Origin: an uncultured Collinsella sp. | Lineage (GTDB): Bacteria > Actinomycetota > Coriobacteriia > Coriobacteriales > Coriobacteriaceae | NCBI GenBank assembly: GCA_900554325.1 | Contig: USHA01000069.1 | Location: forward strand, 1 to 12,023 | Direction: 5' to 3' | Length of the DNA stretch: 12,023 nucleotides | Shown: piece by piece, positions 6,567-12,023 of the stretch | Layout: each line of letters opens with the position of its first letter | Numbering within the stretch: the stretch's first letter is position 1 | Translations under genes and position numbers: made by a program | The notes under the pieces: model-generated | Seen by the model: only the letters and a program-made list of their open reading frames with translations | Databases searched by the model: none | What the model was told of the DNA's origin: nothing

Positions 6567-7220
6567 ATGACCCCCGCACAGATTGAGTTTTACAAGCGCC
6601 TCGCACACGGTCTGGCGCTCCAATTTGGCCCCAACTGCGAAGTCGTCGTCCACGATCTGGAGACCGAGGACGTGGACCACTCCATCGTAGTAATCGAAAA
6701 CGGCCACGTCAGCGGGCGCAAACTGGGTGACGGCCCCAGCCATATCGTGTTTGAGTCCATGCACGAGGGCAGCACCGACGTACACGACCGCGAGCCGTAC
6801 CTCACTAAAACCACCGATGGCAAGCTGCTCAAGTCCTCGACCATCTTTATCCGCAACGACGAAGGCAAGCCCGTCGGCATTTTGGGCATCAACTTTGACA
6901 TTACGCTTATGAAGGCTTTTGAGCGCTCGCTCGACGCTTTCACCGGCACCGGCGGCACGGGCTATACCGAGCCCGAGCCCATTACCAAGAACATCGGCGA
7001 CCTGCTCGAGGACCTGCTGCACGAGTGCGAGCAGTTTGTGGGCAAGCCCGCGGCACTCATGACCAAAGACGAGCGCATTCGTGCCATTGGCTACCTCGAC
7101 CGTCGCGGTGCCTTCCTCATTTCCAAGTCGAGCGAGCGCGCCTGCGAGTTCTTTGGCATCTCCAAGTACAGCTTCTACAGCTACCTCAATGAGGCCAAGG
7201 CGGCGGCCGGCGACAAGTAG
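6567..7220 (+). CDS. YheO-family PAS / helix-turn-helix transcriptional regulator
   Basis: Predicted cytosolic DNA-binding regulator, 217 aa. Residues about 4-118 form the YheO-like PAS domain (HGLALQFGPNCEVVVHDL and the GILGINFDIT strand are typical). After a linker of about 30 residues, 165-210 carry the conserved YheO C-terminal helix-turn-helix: a region around RIRAIGYLDRRGAFLI, then a recognition helix in FFGISKYSFYSYLNE. The ATG at 6567 is chosen because AGGAAGG precedes it and the protein then begins MTPAQIEFYK; an in-frame ATG at 6492 would add 25 unlikely residues covering the probable promoter. It is divergent from ygeX with 277 bp between starts, so it is the natural regulator of the purine genes, sensing an intermediate through the PAS domain. 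This differs from E. coli, where a sigma-54 activator gene (ygeV) neighbours ygeW. Ligand unknown. Confidence 0.88.
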   Translation: MTPAQIEFYKRLAHGLALQFGPNCEVVVHDLETEDVDHSIVVIENGHVSGRKLGDGPSHIVFESMHEGSTDVHDREPYLTKTTDGKLLKSSTIFIRNDEGKPVGILGINFDITLMKAFERSLDAFTGTGGTGYTEPEPITKNIGDLLEDLLHECEQFVGKPAALMTKDERIRAIGYLDRRGAFLISKSSERACEFFGISKYSFYSYLNEAKAAAGDK

Positions 7221-7222
7221 GC

Positions 7223-7259
7223 ACTCGCCTGGATTGCCCCTCCCCTTTTGGGCGCGAGT
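7223..7259 (+). terminator. Hairpin after the regulator gene
   Basis: ACTCGC (7223-7228) pairs with GCGAGT (7254-7259), and an inner GCCC/GGGC can extend the stem across an asymmetric bulge. It begins 2 nt after the regulator stop. Only a short T-run (TTTT in the loop, TT after the stem) is present, so termination would be weak. Confidence 0.35.
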
Positions 7260-7303
7260 TCTGGAAAGCACGAATCCAAGACCGGGCCGCTTGGGAAGTT
7301 CCA

Positions 7304-7309
7304 TATAAT
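7304..7309 (+). promoter_or_regulatory. Perfect -10 box of the membrane-anchored hypothetical protein gene
   Basis: TATAAT stands 34 nt before the ATG at 7344 in GC-rich surroundings. No good -35 exists at 17 bp, and TTGGGA at 7291 is too close. The spacing leaves a leader of about 28 nt containing GAAAGGA, which places transcription and translation starts in agreement. Confidence 0.6.
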
Positions 7310-7343
7310 CGATGTCATTAGTATTTCGAAAGGATGGGACAGA

Positions 7344-8333
7344 ATGGCGTTGAGCAAGGCATCATGCACCGGTCGCGGATTGATTGCGGCAATTGGTGGA
7401 CATGTGCACCGCATGTTCGATGAGGGCGAAGACGACCTGTTTTCGCTGAGCCTTGACGATGTGATGGATGATCGCCCGTGGACCGCCGACGAACTCATGG
7501 GCGGCGGCGGGGCTCGCCCGTCAAGCCCCAATCCCGCACTTGCGCCTAAGACCGCATCTGCGCCGACTCCTGCGCAGCCGGCTGTTTCGACGCCCGCGCC
7601 TACACCCGCACCCACTTCGGCGCCCACGCCCGCTCCCCGCCCCGCAAGCGACCCGTCCGAGACGGCGGCATTTCTCGCAGCAGCGACGCAGGGCAAATCG
7701 GCCGACAGCACTGTTATGTACAGCGCCCAGCAGTTGCCTGTTCCTGCGGCACGCAAGCCTCCGGTCACAAGGCTCGATGAGCCCGTTGCCCATCAGGTTG
7801 TCCACGATTCCTGGGCTGCAGCCGATCTGGATGAGACCTCTACCGGCATGCCGGCGCTCGATGTTCCAGTTAACCCGCTTTTTGCCGCCAACACGAGCGC
7901 CGTGGACTATGAGGGCGGTGCAGCATATTCCGATTATTCCGATGGCTATGCTGGCACCGGTCGCATCGAGACCGAGGATTATGGCACCGCATCGAGCGAT
8001 TATCTCAACGATCCGTACGCCGCCACGCCTGCACCGGAATATGACCCGGAGGCCGCGTCCGCACCGGCGTATACCAAAAGCACGGGCGAAGAGCGCTTCG
8101 CCGATTATTACGCCGAGGAAAAGGCGCTGCGTTTCTCGGAATTTCCGCAGGCAGTCAAGGTTGCCTTTATCGCCATTGTCATTGCCCTGCTCGGCGCCAT
8201 TGCGTTTGAGGGATTCCAGCTGTTCCGCGGCCCCACCGCGTCCGAATCGGCAACGCAGCAAAAAGAGGACGACAACCAGTACCTGGACATCAACACCCTC
8301 AAGGGCGACCCCAACGACGGGGACGACGAGTAG
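7344..8333 (+). CDS. Hypothetical protein, low-complexity with one C-terminal membrane segment
   Basis: No family recognised (329 aa). Residues 1-55 are a compact region with acidic stretches (MFDEGEDDLF, DDVMDDRPW). Residues 59-102 are a Pro/Ala/Thr/Ser-rich linker of TPAP-like repeats. Residues 185-260 are rich in Tyr, Asp, Glu and Ala (YSDYSDGY). A single hydrophobic segment spans about 271-290 (VAFIAIVIALLGAIAF), followed by an acidic tail of about 35 residues. There is no N-terminal signal peptide, so a tail-anchored or bitopic protein with a large cytosolic N-terminus is plausible, though charges around the segment do not settle topology. The ATG at 7344 is chosen because GAAAGGA precedes it and a TATAAT lies upstream; the open frame begins earlier without a ribosome site. 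It is a stand-alone transcription unit with its own terminator. Confidence 0.8.
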   Translation: MALSKASCTGRGLIAAIGGHVHRMFDEGEDDLFSLSLDDVMDDRPWTADELMGGGGARPSSPNPALAPKTASAPTPAQPAVSTPAPTPAPTSAPTPAPRPASDPSETAAFLAAATQGKSADSTVMYSAQQLPVPAARKPPVTRLDEPVAHQVVHDSWAAADLDETSTGMPALDVPVNPLFAANTSAVDYEGGAAYSDYSDGYAGTGRIETEDYGTASSDYLNDPYAATPAPEYDPEAASAPAYTKSTGEERFADYYAEEKALRFSEFPQAVKVAFIAIVIALLGAIAFEGFQLFRGPTASESATQQKEDDNQYLDINTLKGDPNDGDDE

Positions 8334-8366
8334 CGAGGGCTGAAGGCGGCCACAGGATCCCGCATC

Positions 8367-8392
8367 CAGCACCGGCTTCTAAGTGCTGTTTT
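8367..8392 (+). terminator. Intrinsic terminator after the membrane-anchored hypothetical protein
   Basis: CAGCAC (8367-8372) and GTGCTG (8383-8388) form a perfect 6-bp stem with a 10-nt loop, followed by TTTTG. It lies 34 nt after the stop codon. It separates the 329-residue protein gene from the small gene that follows. Confidence 0.65.
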
Positions 8393-8452
8393 GTCATCCA
8401 GCTACACTTTTCCGAAGTTTTAAGGTGCCTATTTCGACTCTTTTCCGGATTT

Positions 8453-8458
8453 TATACT
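8453..8458 (+). promoter_or_regulatory. -10 box of the small hypothetical gene
   Basis: TATACT ends 12 nt before the ATG at 8471, within a locally AT-rich stretch (8390-8460) that follows a terminator. Transcription would begin about 5-6 nt before the start codon. The -35 is poor (TATTTC at 8430 with a 17-bp spacer). Confidence 0.45.
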
Positions 8459-8470
8459 CTGTCCCTCCAG

Positions 8471-8764
8471 ATGCGCTTTACGGTGCAGGCGTTGGAAGAA
8501 GGGCCATGTGCCGCTGGCGGCCCACATGTTCTGCAGATCAAGCTGCTCGGAGACGGCTCGCGCGAGCCGTCCAGCTGGAAGCTCTTTGCCGACGGCGCGT
8601 GCGTTGCGGACGGATCCGGCGCCTTTGCCCGCGAGTGCTTCTGCGAGGGCGCCGAGGTGTTTCTAGACCTGTGCCGCGACGCCGTACGCGCGACCGAGCT
8701 GTACCAGTGGAGCCAGAGGGAGTACGAGCTGTTGAGTGCGGCCCGCAGGATCGTAAGGGTGTAG
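8471..8764 (+). CDS. Small hypothetical protein, possibly from a near-leaderless mRNA
   Basis: No family recognised (97 aa). The protein is soluble with no membrane segment or signal peptide: MRFTVQALEEGP, a strand-rich middle (VLQIKLLGDG, WKLFADGACVADG), then a helix-like C-terminus (EVFLDLCRDAVRATELYQW) ending RRIVRV. It holds five cysteines but no recognisable metal-binding pattern. Codon third positions are GC-rich in the manner of the neighbouring genes, which favours this frame over the overlapping minus-strand frame. No Shine-Dalgarno precedes the ATG (GTCCCTCCAG), while a TATACT box ends 12 nt upstream, so initiation on a very short leader is likely. It is convergent with the downstream GmrSD-type gene. 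Confidence 0.65.
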   Translation: MRFTVQALEEGPCAAGGPHVLQIKLLGDGSREPSSWKLFADGACVADGSGAFARECFCEGAEVFLDLCRDAVRATELYQWSQREYELLSAARRIVRV

Positions 8765-8799
8765 ACGGGCGGACGAGCCATCGACGATTTTGAGCTGGC

Positions 8800-8827
8800 A
8801 AGGGCCGGGAACTAGATTCCCAGCCTT
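8800..8827. terminator. Possible bidirectional terminator between convergent genes
   Basis: AAGGGCCGGGAA (8800-8811) and TTCCCAGCCTT (8817-8827) form an imperfect stem around a 5-nt loop, ending 4 nt before the stop of the minus-strand GmrSD-type gene and 36 nt after the stop of the small plus-strand gene. T-runs are short in both directions. Confidence 0.5.
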
Positions 8828-8831
8828 CAAC

Positions 8832-10955
8832 CTAGCACTGCTTTATGAGATCGAGCACCGCAGGAATGTCATCGGCATTCCGAAGCGCAACGTAAGTGGG
8901 TAAGCCCGGGCCAAATCCACCCTGCGTACGCTTGTCCTGGCACATGTCCTCTGGATCCGTTAGATCATCCACACTCTTTGCCAAGCCAACGGCAATCCAA
9001 CCACCGTTGCTGGTCCTGCCTTCTAACACGGCATGCAGTTTTCGCTTGCCCGACCTGAAGCCTACATAGTACTTAGCTATGTAGGACTCCCACGAAGGGT
9101 TACCACTCAGAACGGACTCGCGCACCTCATCGAAAAGCTTCTGGTTGAGCCCACCTTCGGCAAAGGTGGGGTGATTCTCCTGCAGAGTCCAGATAGGAGC
9201 CTCATCAGACTCCCCGCGAGAAGGACGGTACTTGTCGACGACGTCTGCCGGAAGGTCGGGATATTTCCATATCTCACACGCCTCTTTCGCCAGCTCGTCC
9301 GCGCGCTGTCCAATCTCTTCCTCACCCCATTTTTCACGCGAGGCGATCGACTTGTTCAGGTAGAGCGGACTGCACTTAAATCCGACGTCAGGCAGATTGA
9401 GCTTGTCCGAGAACGACCGGTTTGAGTACTCCTGGTTGTAGCCCGTCAGCGTAAGATTTCCCAAGTTGTTGCACAGCCTGTCGTGGACGTCTTCCCAGTT
9501 CTCACCAAGCGATTCCTTCCAGCCGTGCTCATCATCGATCGTCTGGGGCATGATGTGCTCGATCTGGTAATCGTCGGCTGAGATGGACTCCTTCGGGTGG
9601 TGCCAGTTCTCCATGCGTTCCAGGTAATAGCGCTTTTTAGAGAAGCGGTTGTAGCAGTCACGCGTCTTAAACTCCTCGACAAAATGCTCGTCTGTCGGAA
9701 AGTATGCGGTCATACCGCTGCTGTGGATAAGGAGCATCGCCGTAACGTACTCCTCGATATCGTCCTGCTGCTCGAGATTGCGATACATGCCGGCAAAGAA
9801 ATTATTTAGGCCCGTGGTAAGTCTGCCGCAAACCGCTCGCCTGAACAGAAACGACTCGATAGTCTCGCAGATACGTAAAAACGCATTGCGGTCTAGTCCA
9901 TTCCCCTCGTAAACCGAATAAAGCAACATTAAGAGGGGCCTTATCTGCTTCACATCGAGGCTTACGATTCTGCCGAACACTCGGCGCAGTCCGTCGTCCT
10001 TCTCCTTACCAAGGAACAGACTGGCGTATCTATGTGCATACCCTCGCAGCTCCTTAAGCAGGCCCTCGGTGTCACCATCGTAGTCGTCGGCGAAATAGCG
10101 CTTAAACTCGTAGTAGGCCTCGTTCTCCTTCGGCATCCTATTGGGAACTTTAAGCCACAGCCAGTACCAGATAAATGCATTGAACTCGTCCTCGCCGCCT
10201 TTTCCGAACAAGCACTCGAGTGGATGCCAATAACCCTCATAAAGATTGGTCTGTTCGTCGTTGGGAAGCGACATTAGAACGTAGTTACGGATGAGGTCAA
10301 TGGGCGTGAGCGGCTTGCCCTTGGAGTTCATGGACTCAAATATGAGCTGGGCATTATCAACGCCAGCGGTGAGCTTAGTGTCGATGACCTGCACGCGGTT
10401 TAGCCCCGCCCAAAGCCTTGCCGGGTCAAATGATTTACCACGCATCTTCTCGCGGAAGAACGCATGGTTCTCGACAATCCGATCCGATTTTTCATCTGGC
10501 ACGGGAGCCCCAGACACGATGGAGAACAGCGTCTCTTTATCGTCCTGCGAGAGCACCAGCTTGTAGCGTGCCAGACCGTTGTAGTCGTCATCGTTAAAGA
10601 GGTAATTTTTCCTCAGCGCCGAGATTTTGAGGTCGCCAAGGAAGCCAGCCTTGTCGGGGTTGCTCTCCAAATAGTCAGCCAAAGCTGCAATCATCAACGA
10701 AAACGTCGTCATGCGCTGCTGTCCGTCAATCAGAAGCACGCGCGAAATGCTCGTGGCAGAGCTCTCGGACTCGGGGATATAAAGCATTGACCCCACGAAG
10801 TGCGATACGCCATCACGACCCGCTCGCATGACGTCATCCCAAAGCACCTCGCACTCTTTTACACTCCACGAGTAAACTCGCTGGTACACGGGAATGACAA
10901 ACTGCATCTTCGCCACGCCCATAAGGTCGAGCAGATTCGCCTCGGTTGCTTTCAT
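8832..10955 (-). CDS. Single-chain GmrSD-type nuclease: DUF262 + DUF1524 (HNH) + DUF5655-like domain
   Basis: Predicted cytosolic defence protein of 707 aa. Residues 1 to about 300 carry DUF262 motifs: IPVYQRVYSW (21-30), the NTPase-associated DGQQR (77-81) and FESMNSKGKPLTPIDLIRN (206-224). Residues about 430-560 are a DUF1524 HNH nuclease with EHIMPQ (466-471, catalytic H467), LGNLTL (498-503) and a downstream asparagine/lysine pattern (YNQEYSNRSFSDK). The C-terminal ~120 residues, containing YIAKYYVGF, DDLTDPEDMC and a final LDLIKQC, resemble DUF5655. Characterised relatives such as GmrSD are type IV restriction enzymes that cut modified phage DNA with NTP help; the target here is unknown. 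ATG at 10955 follows AAAGGGG. Base composition is by eye lower in GC than the purine genes, suggesting acquisition. It is divergent from hsdS, 99 bp apart. Confidence 0.88.
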   Translation of the reverse strand: MKATEANLLDLMGVAKMQFVIPVYQRVYSWSVKECEVLWDDVMRAGRDGVSHFVGSMLYIPESESSATSISRVLLIDGQQRMTTFSLMIAALADYLESNPDKAGFLGDLKISALRKNYLFNDDDYNGLARYKLVLSQDDKETLFSIVSGAPVPDEKSDRIVENHAFFREKMRGKSFDPARLWAGLNRVQVIDTKLTAGVDNAQLIFESMNSKGKPLTPIDLIRNYVLMSLPNDEQTNLYEGYWHPLECLFGKGGEDEFNAFIWYWLWLKVPNRMPKENEAYYEFKRYFADDYDGDTEGLLKELRGYAHRYASLFLGKEKDDGLRRVFGRIVSLDVKQIRPLLMLLYSVYEGNGLDRNAFLRICETIESFLFRRAVCGRLTTGLNNFFAGMYRNLEQQDDIEEYVTAMLLIHSSGMTAYFPTDEHFVEEFKTRDCYNRFSKKRYYLERMENWHHPKESISADDYQIEHIMPQTIDDEHGWKESLGENWEDVHDRLCNNLGNLTLTGYNQEYSNRSFSDKLNLPDVGFKCSPLYLNKSIASREKWGEEEIGQRADELAKEACEIWKYPDLPADVVDKYRPSRGESDEAPIWTLQENHPTFAEGGLNQKLFDEVRESVLSGNPSWESYIAKYYVGFRSGKRKLHAVLEGRTSNGGWIAVGLAKSVDDLTDPEDMCQDKRTQGGFGPGLPTYVALRNADDIPAVLDLIKQC

Positions 10956-11054
10956 TTACGCTTGTCCCCTTTCTTGTTTACGCCGCTTGCGGTCAGTCCC
11001 CCACTGAACGAAAGACGCTAAAGACCAGAGCATCGAAGCGCTGGAGCAACCGGG
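10956..11054. promoter_or_regulatory. Divergent intergenic region between the GmrSD-type gene and hsdS
   Basis: This 99-bp gap must hold start signals of both defence genes. It contains ribosome sites for each (AAAGGGG on the minus strand; GGAG at 11043-11046 on the plus strand) and a small dyad TCAGT-CCCCC-ACTGA at 10993-11007 near its centre. No strong -35/-10 pair was found on either strand; TAAAGA at 11019 is a weak -10 candidate for hsdS. Confidence 0.4.
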
Positions 11055-12023
11055 ATGCTCGTCTCACTAGATTTTACAACGCTTGTCGCGAATACAGTTG
11101 AAAGCCAATCCGGTTCCGATGGCTCCCCCTATGAGAAGCACGTGGACACTAAGGGACGCGTTCTGAGCGACAAGTGCATCGCGGACGAGGTTCCGTTTGG
11201 GATTCCGGAAAGCTGGGCCTGGGCGAGATTTAGTGAAGTCATTGGAATTGCAGCGCGTTTGGTCGACCCGTTGAAATATCAGGACTTTCCTCATATCGCG
11301 CCTGACAACATCCAAAAAGGCACCGGAAAGCTCTTGTTCTGTCATAGTGTTAAGGCCGACGAGGTTAAGAGCGCCAATCACCTGTTCTCTGCAGGACAGA
11401 TTCTCTATTCGAAGATTCGTCCAGCTCTTCGAAAGGCGGTTATCGCCCCTTTTGATGGGCTGTGTAGTGCGGATATGTATCCGCTCAACACCAAGCTGCA
11501 ACCTGAATATGTCCTCACGGTTCTCCTCAGCAATTTCTTCACTGAGGAGACGCTTAAGGGTGATACGCGTGTCAAAATGCCAAAGACTAATCAGAAGTCA
11601 TTGAACGTCATTCTGGTCCCAGTTCCGCCTCTCGCCGAGCAGCGCCGCATCGTCGAGCGGGTGAACGAGCTCATGCCCCTGGTCGAGGAGTACGGTGAGC
11701 TCGAGGACGCCCGCGAGGAGCTCGACGCCGCGCTGCCCGGCCGCCTGCGCAAGTCGGTGCTGCAGCTGGCGGTTCAGGGAGGGCTCGTGCCGCAGGACCC
11801 CGCAGACGAGCCCGCCGGCGTTCTGCTGGAGCGCATCCGCGGGCAGCGCCGGCAGCTCGTGGCCGAGGGGGAGATGAAGGCCCCGAAGGGCGGTGAGTCG
11901 ATCATCTTCGCCGGTTCCGATGGCCGCCGCTATGAGAAGAGGGTGGACGCCAGGGGCCGCGAGTCCGAGCCCGTCTGCATCGAGGACGAGATCCCGTTCG
12001 AGATACCCGAGAGCTGGGAGTGG
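11055..12023 (+). CDS. hsdS: Type I restriction-modification specificity subunit HsdS, 3'-partial
   Basis: The frame is open for 323 codons from the ATG at 11055 to the window edge without a stop. Residues 21-57 (SDGSPYEK ... DEVPFGIPESWAW) form the conserved entry into the first target recognition domain, about 57-190, which ends in VPVPPLAEQRRIVERV (188-203). A central coiled-coil region (about 198-272, LPGRLRKSVLQLAVQGGLVPQD and LLERIRGQRRQL) follows. Residues 288-323 restart the pattern (SDGRRYEK ... DEIPFEIPESWEW), entering the second domain. The protein would direct a methylase/restriction complex to a bipartite DNA site. Start chosen from GGAG 8 nt upstream; a TAA at 11019 closes the frame. 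Odd: the region before the first domain is only about 20 residues and lacks a counterpart of 229-287. HsdM and HsdR are not in the window. Confidence 0.88.
   Translation, partial: MLVSLDFTTLVANTVESQSGSDGSPYEKHVDTKGRVLSDKCIADEVPFGIPESWAWARFSEVIGIAARLVDPLKYQDFPHIAPDNIQKGTGKLLFCHSVKADEVKSANHLFSAGQILYSKIRPALRKAVIAPFDGLCSADMYPLNTKLQPEYVLTVLLSNFFTEETLKGDTRVKMPKTNQKSLNVILVPVPPLAEQRRIVERVNELMPLVEEYGELEDAREELDAALPGRLRKSVLQLAVQGGLVPQDPADEPAGVLLERIRGQRRQLVAEGEMKAPKGGESIIFAGSDGRRYEKRVDARGRESEPVCIEDEIPFEIPESWEW
11110..11222 (+). repeat. Half-gene direct repeat of hsdS, copy 1
   Basis: This 113-nt stretch is collinear with 11911-12023 at a constant offset of 801 nt with no gaps. The best-kept part is 11110-11147 against 11911-11948, identical at 32 of 38 positions, including the exact 14-mer CCGGTTCCGATGGC and the exact 9-mer TATGAGAAG. 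It encodes the entry segment of the first target recognition domain. Confidence 0.8.
11911..12023 (+). repeat. Half-gene direct repeat of hsdS, copy 2 (cut by window edge)
   Basis: Second copy of the repeat, encoding the entry to the second target recognition domain. It is in frame with copy 1 (801 nt is 267 codons). The window ends inside or just at the end of the repeat, so its full extent is not visible. Confidence 0.8.

Noticed and set aside
7577..7660. Pro/Ala/Thr-coding stretch as a candidate tandem repeat or CRISPR-like array
   Set aside because: The DNA units are irregular and have no spacers; it is simple protein low complexity.
7521..8372. Minus-strand open frame opposite the membrane-anchored hypothetical protein
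   Set aside because: Cys/Arg/Gly-rich translation and no ribosome site; the plus frame has a TATAAT, a Shine-Dalgarno, a clean membrane segment and a terminator.
8383..8793. Plus-strand open frame of 136 codons overlapping the small hypothetical gene
   Set aside because: It begins inside a terminator hairpin and gives an Arg/Cys-rich translation; the frame from 8471 has the expected codon bias.
11067..11501. Minus-strand open frame of 144 codons in the hsdS region
   Set aside because: It is antisense to the continuous plus-strand HsdS frame, which has the conserved PPLAEQRRIV and IPESW motifs.

Overview
The window looks like chromosomal DNA of a high-GC gut actinobacterium of the Coriobacteriia, most like Collinsella. 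That placement rests on GC-rich codon use, the gene family content and general resemblance; no 16S or other marker gene is present. It holds eight confident or probable genes and one gene running off the right edge, with no rRNA, tRNA, CRISPR array or insertion sequence recognised.

Left part (70-6289, all minus strand). Five genes read right to left: diaminopropionate ammonia-lyase (ygeX), an M20 metallopeptidase-family hydrolase (ygeY), a catabolic transcarbamylase (ygeW), a MocA-like molybdopterin nucleotidyltransferase (mocA) and a hydantoinase/dihydropyrimidinase (hyuA, also called ygeZ). These are the core of the anaerobic purine/uric acid breakdown cluster known from E. coli (ygeW-ygeX-ygeY-hyuA ... 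mocA) and many gut anaerobes, in a different order. Together they would open a purine-derived ring, process carbamoylated or amidated intermediates, and turn 2,3-diaminopropionate into pyruvate and ammonia. MocA would serve molybdenum hydroxylases, which probably lie outside the window. An intrinsic terminator between ygeW and mocA, and hairpins after ygeX and ygeY, suggest that the unit is split or tapered at the mRNA level.

Divergent control region (6290-6566). Between ygeX and a divergently transcribed YheO-type PAS/HTH regulator (6567-7220) lies a 277-bp AT-rich region. It carries a 16-nt inverted repeat (15 of 16 positions matching, 21-nt spacer) plus smaller repeated elements. It is the obvious candidate operator for the cluster.

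Middle part (7221-8831). There are two plus-strand genes of unknown function. One encodes a 329-residue protein with a long Pro/Ala/Thr-rich and acidic region and one C-terminal membrane segment, behind a perfect TATAAT. The other encodes a 97-residue protein that appears nearly leaderless. Each is followed by a hairpin.

Right part (8832-12023). Base composition drops by eye here. A 707-residue single-chain GmrSD-type protein (DUF262, then DUF1524 HNH nuclease, then a DUF5655-like C-terminus) sits on the minus strand. Divergent from it, from 11055 to the right edge, is a continuous reading frame for a type I restriction specificity subunit (HsdS). It contains the whole first target recognition domain, the central coiled coil, and the start of a second repeat collinear with the first at a constant 801-nt offset. 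This is the edge of a defence island. No hsdM or hsdR is visible, so it cannot be said whether the hsdS is the expressed copy or a spare one.
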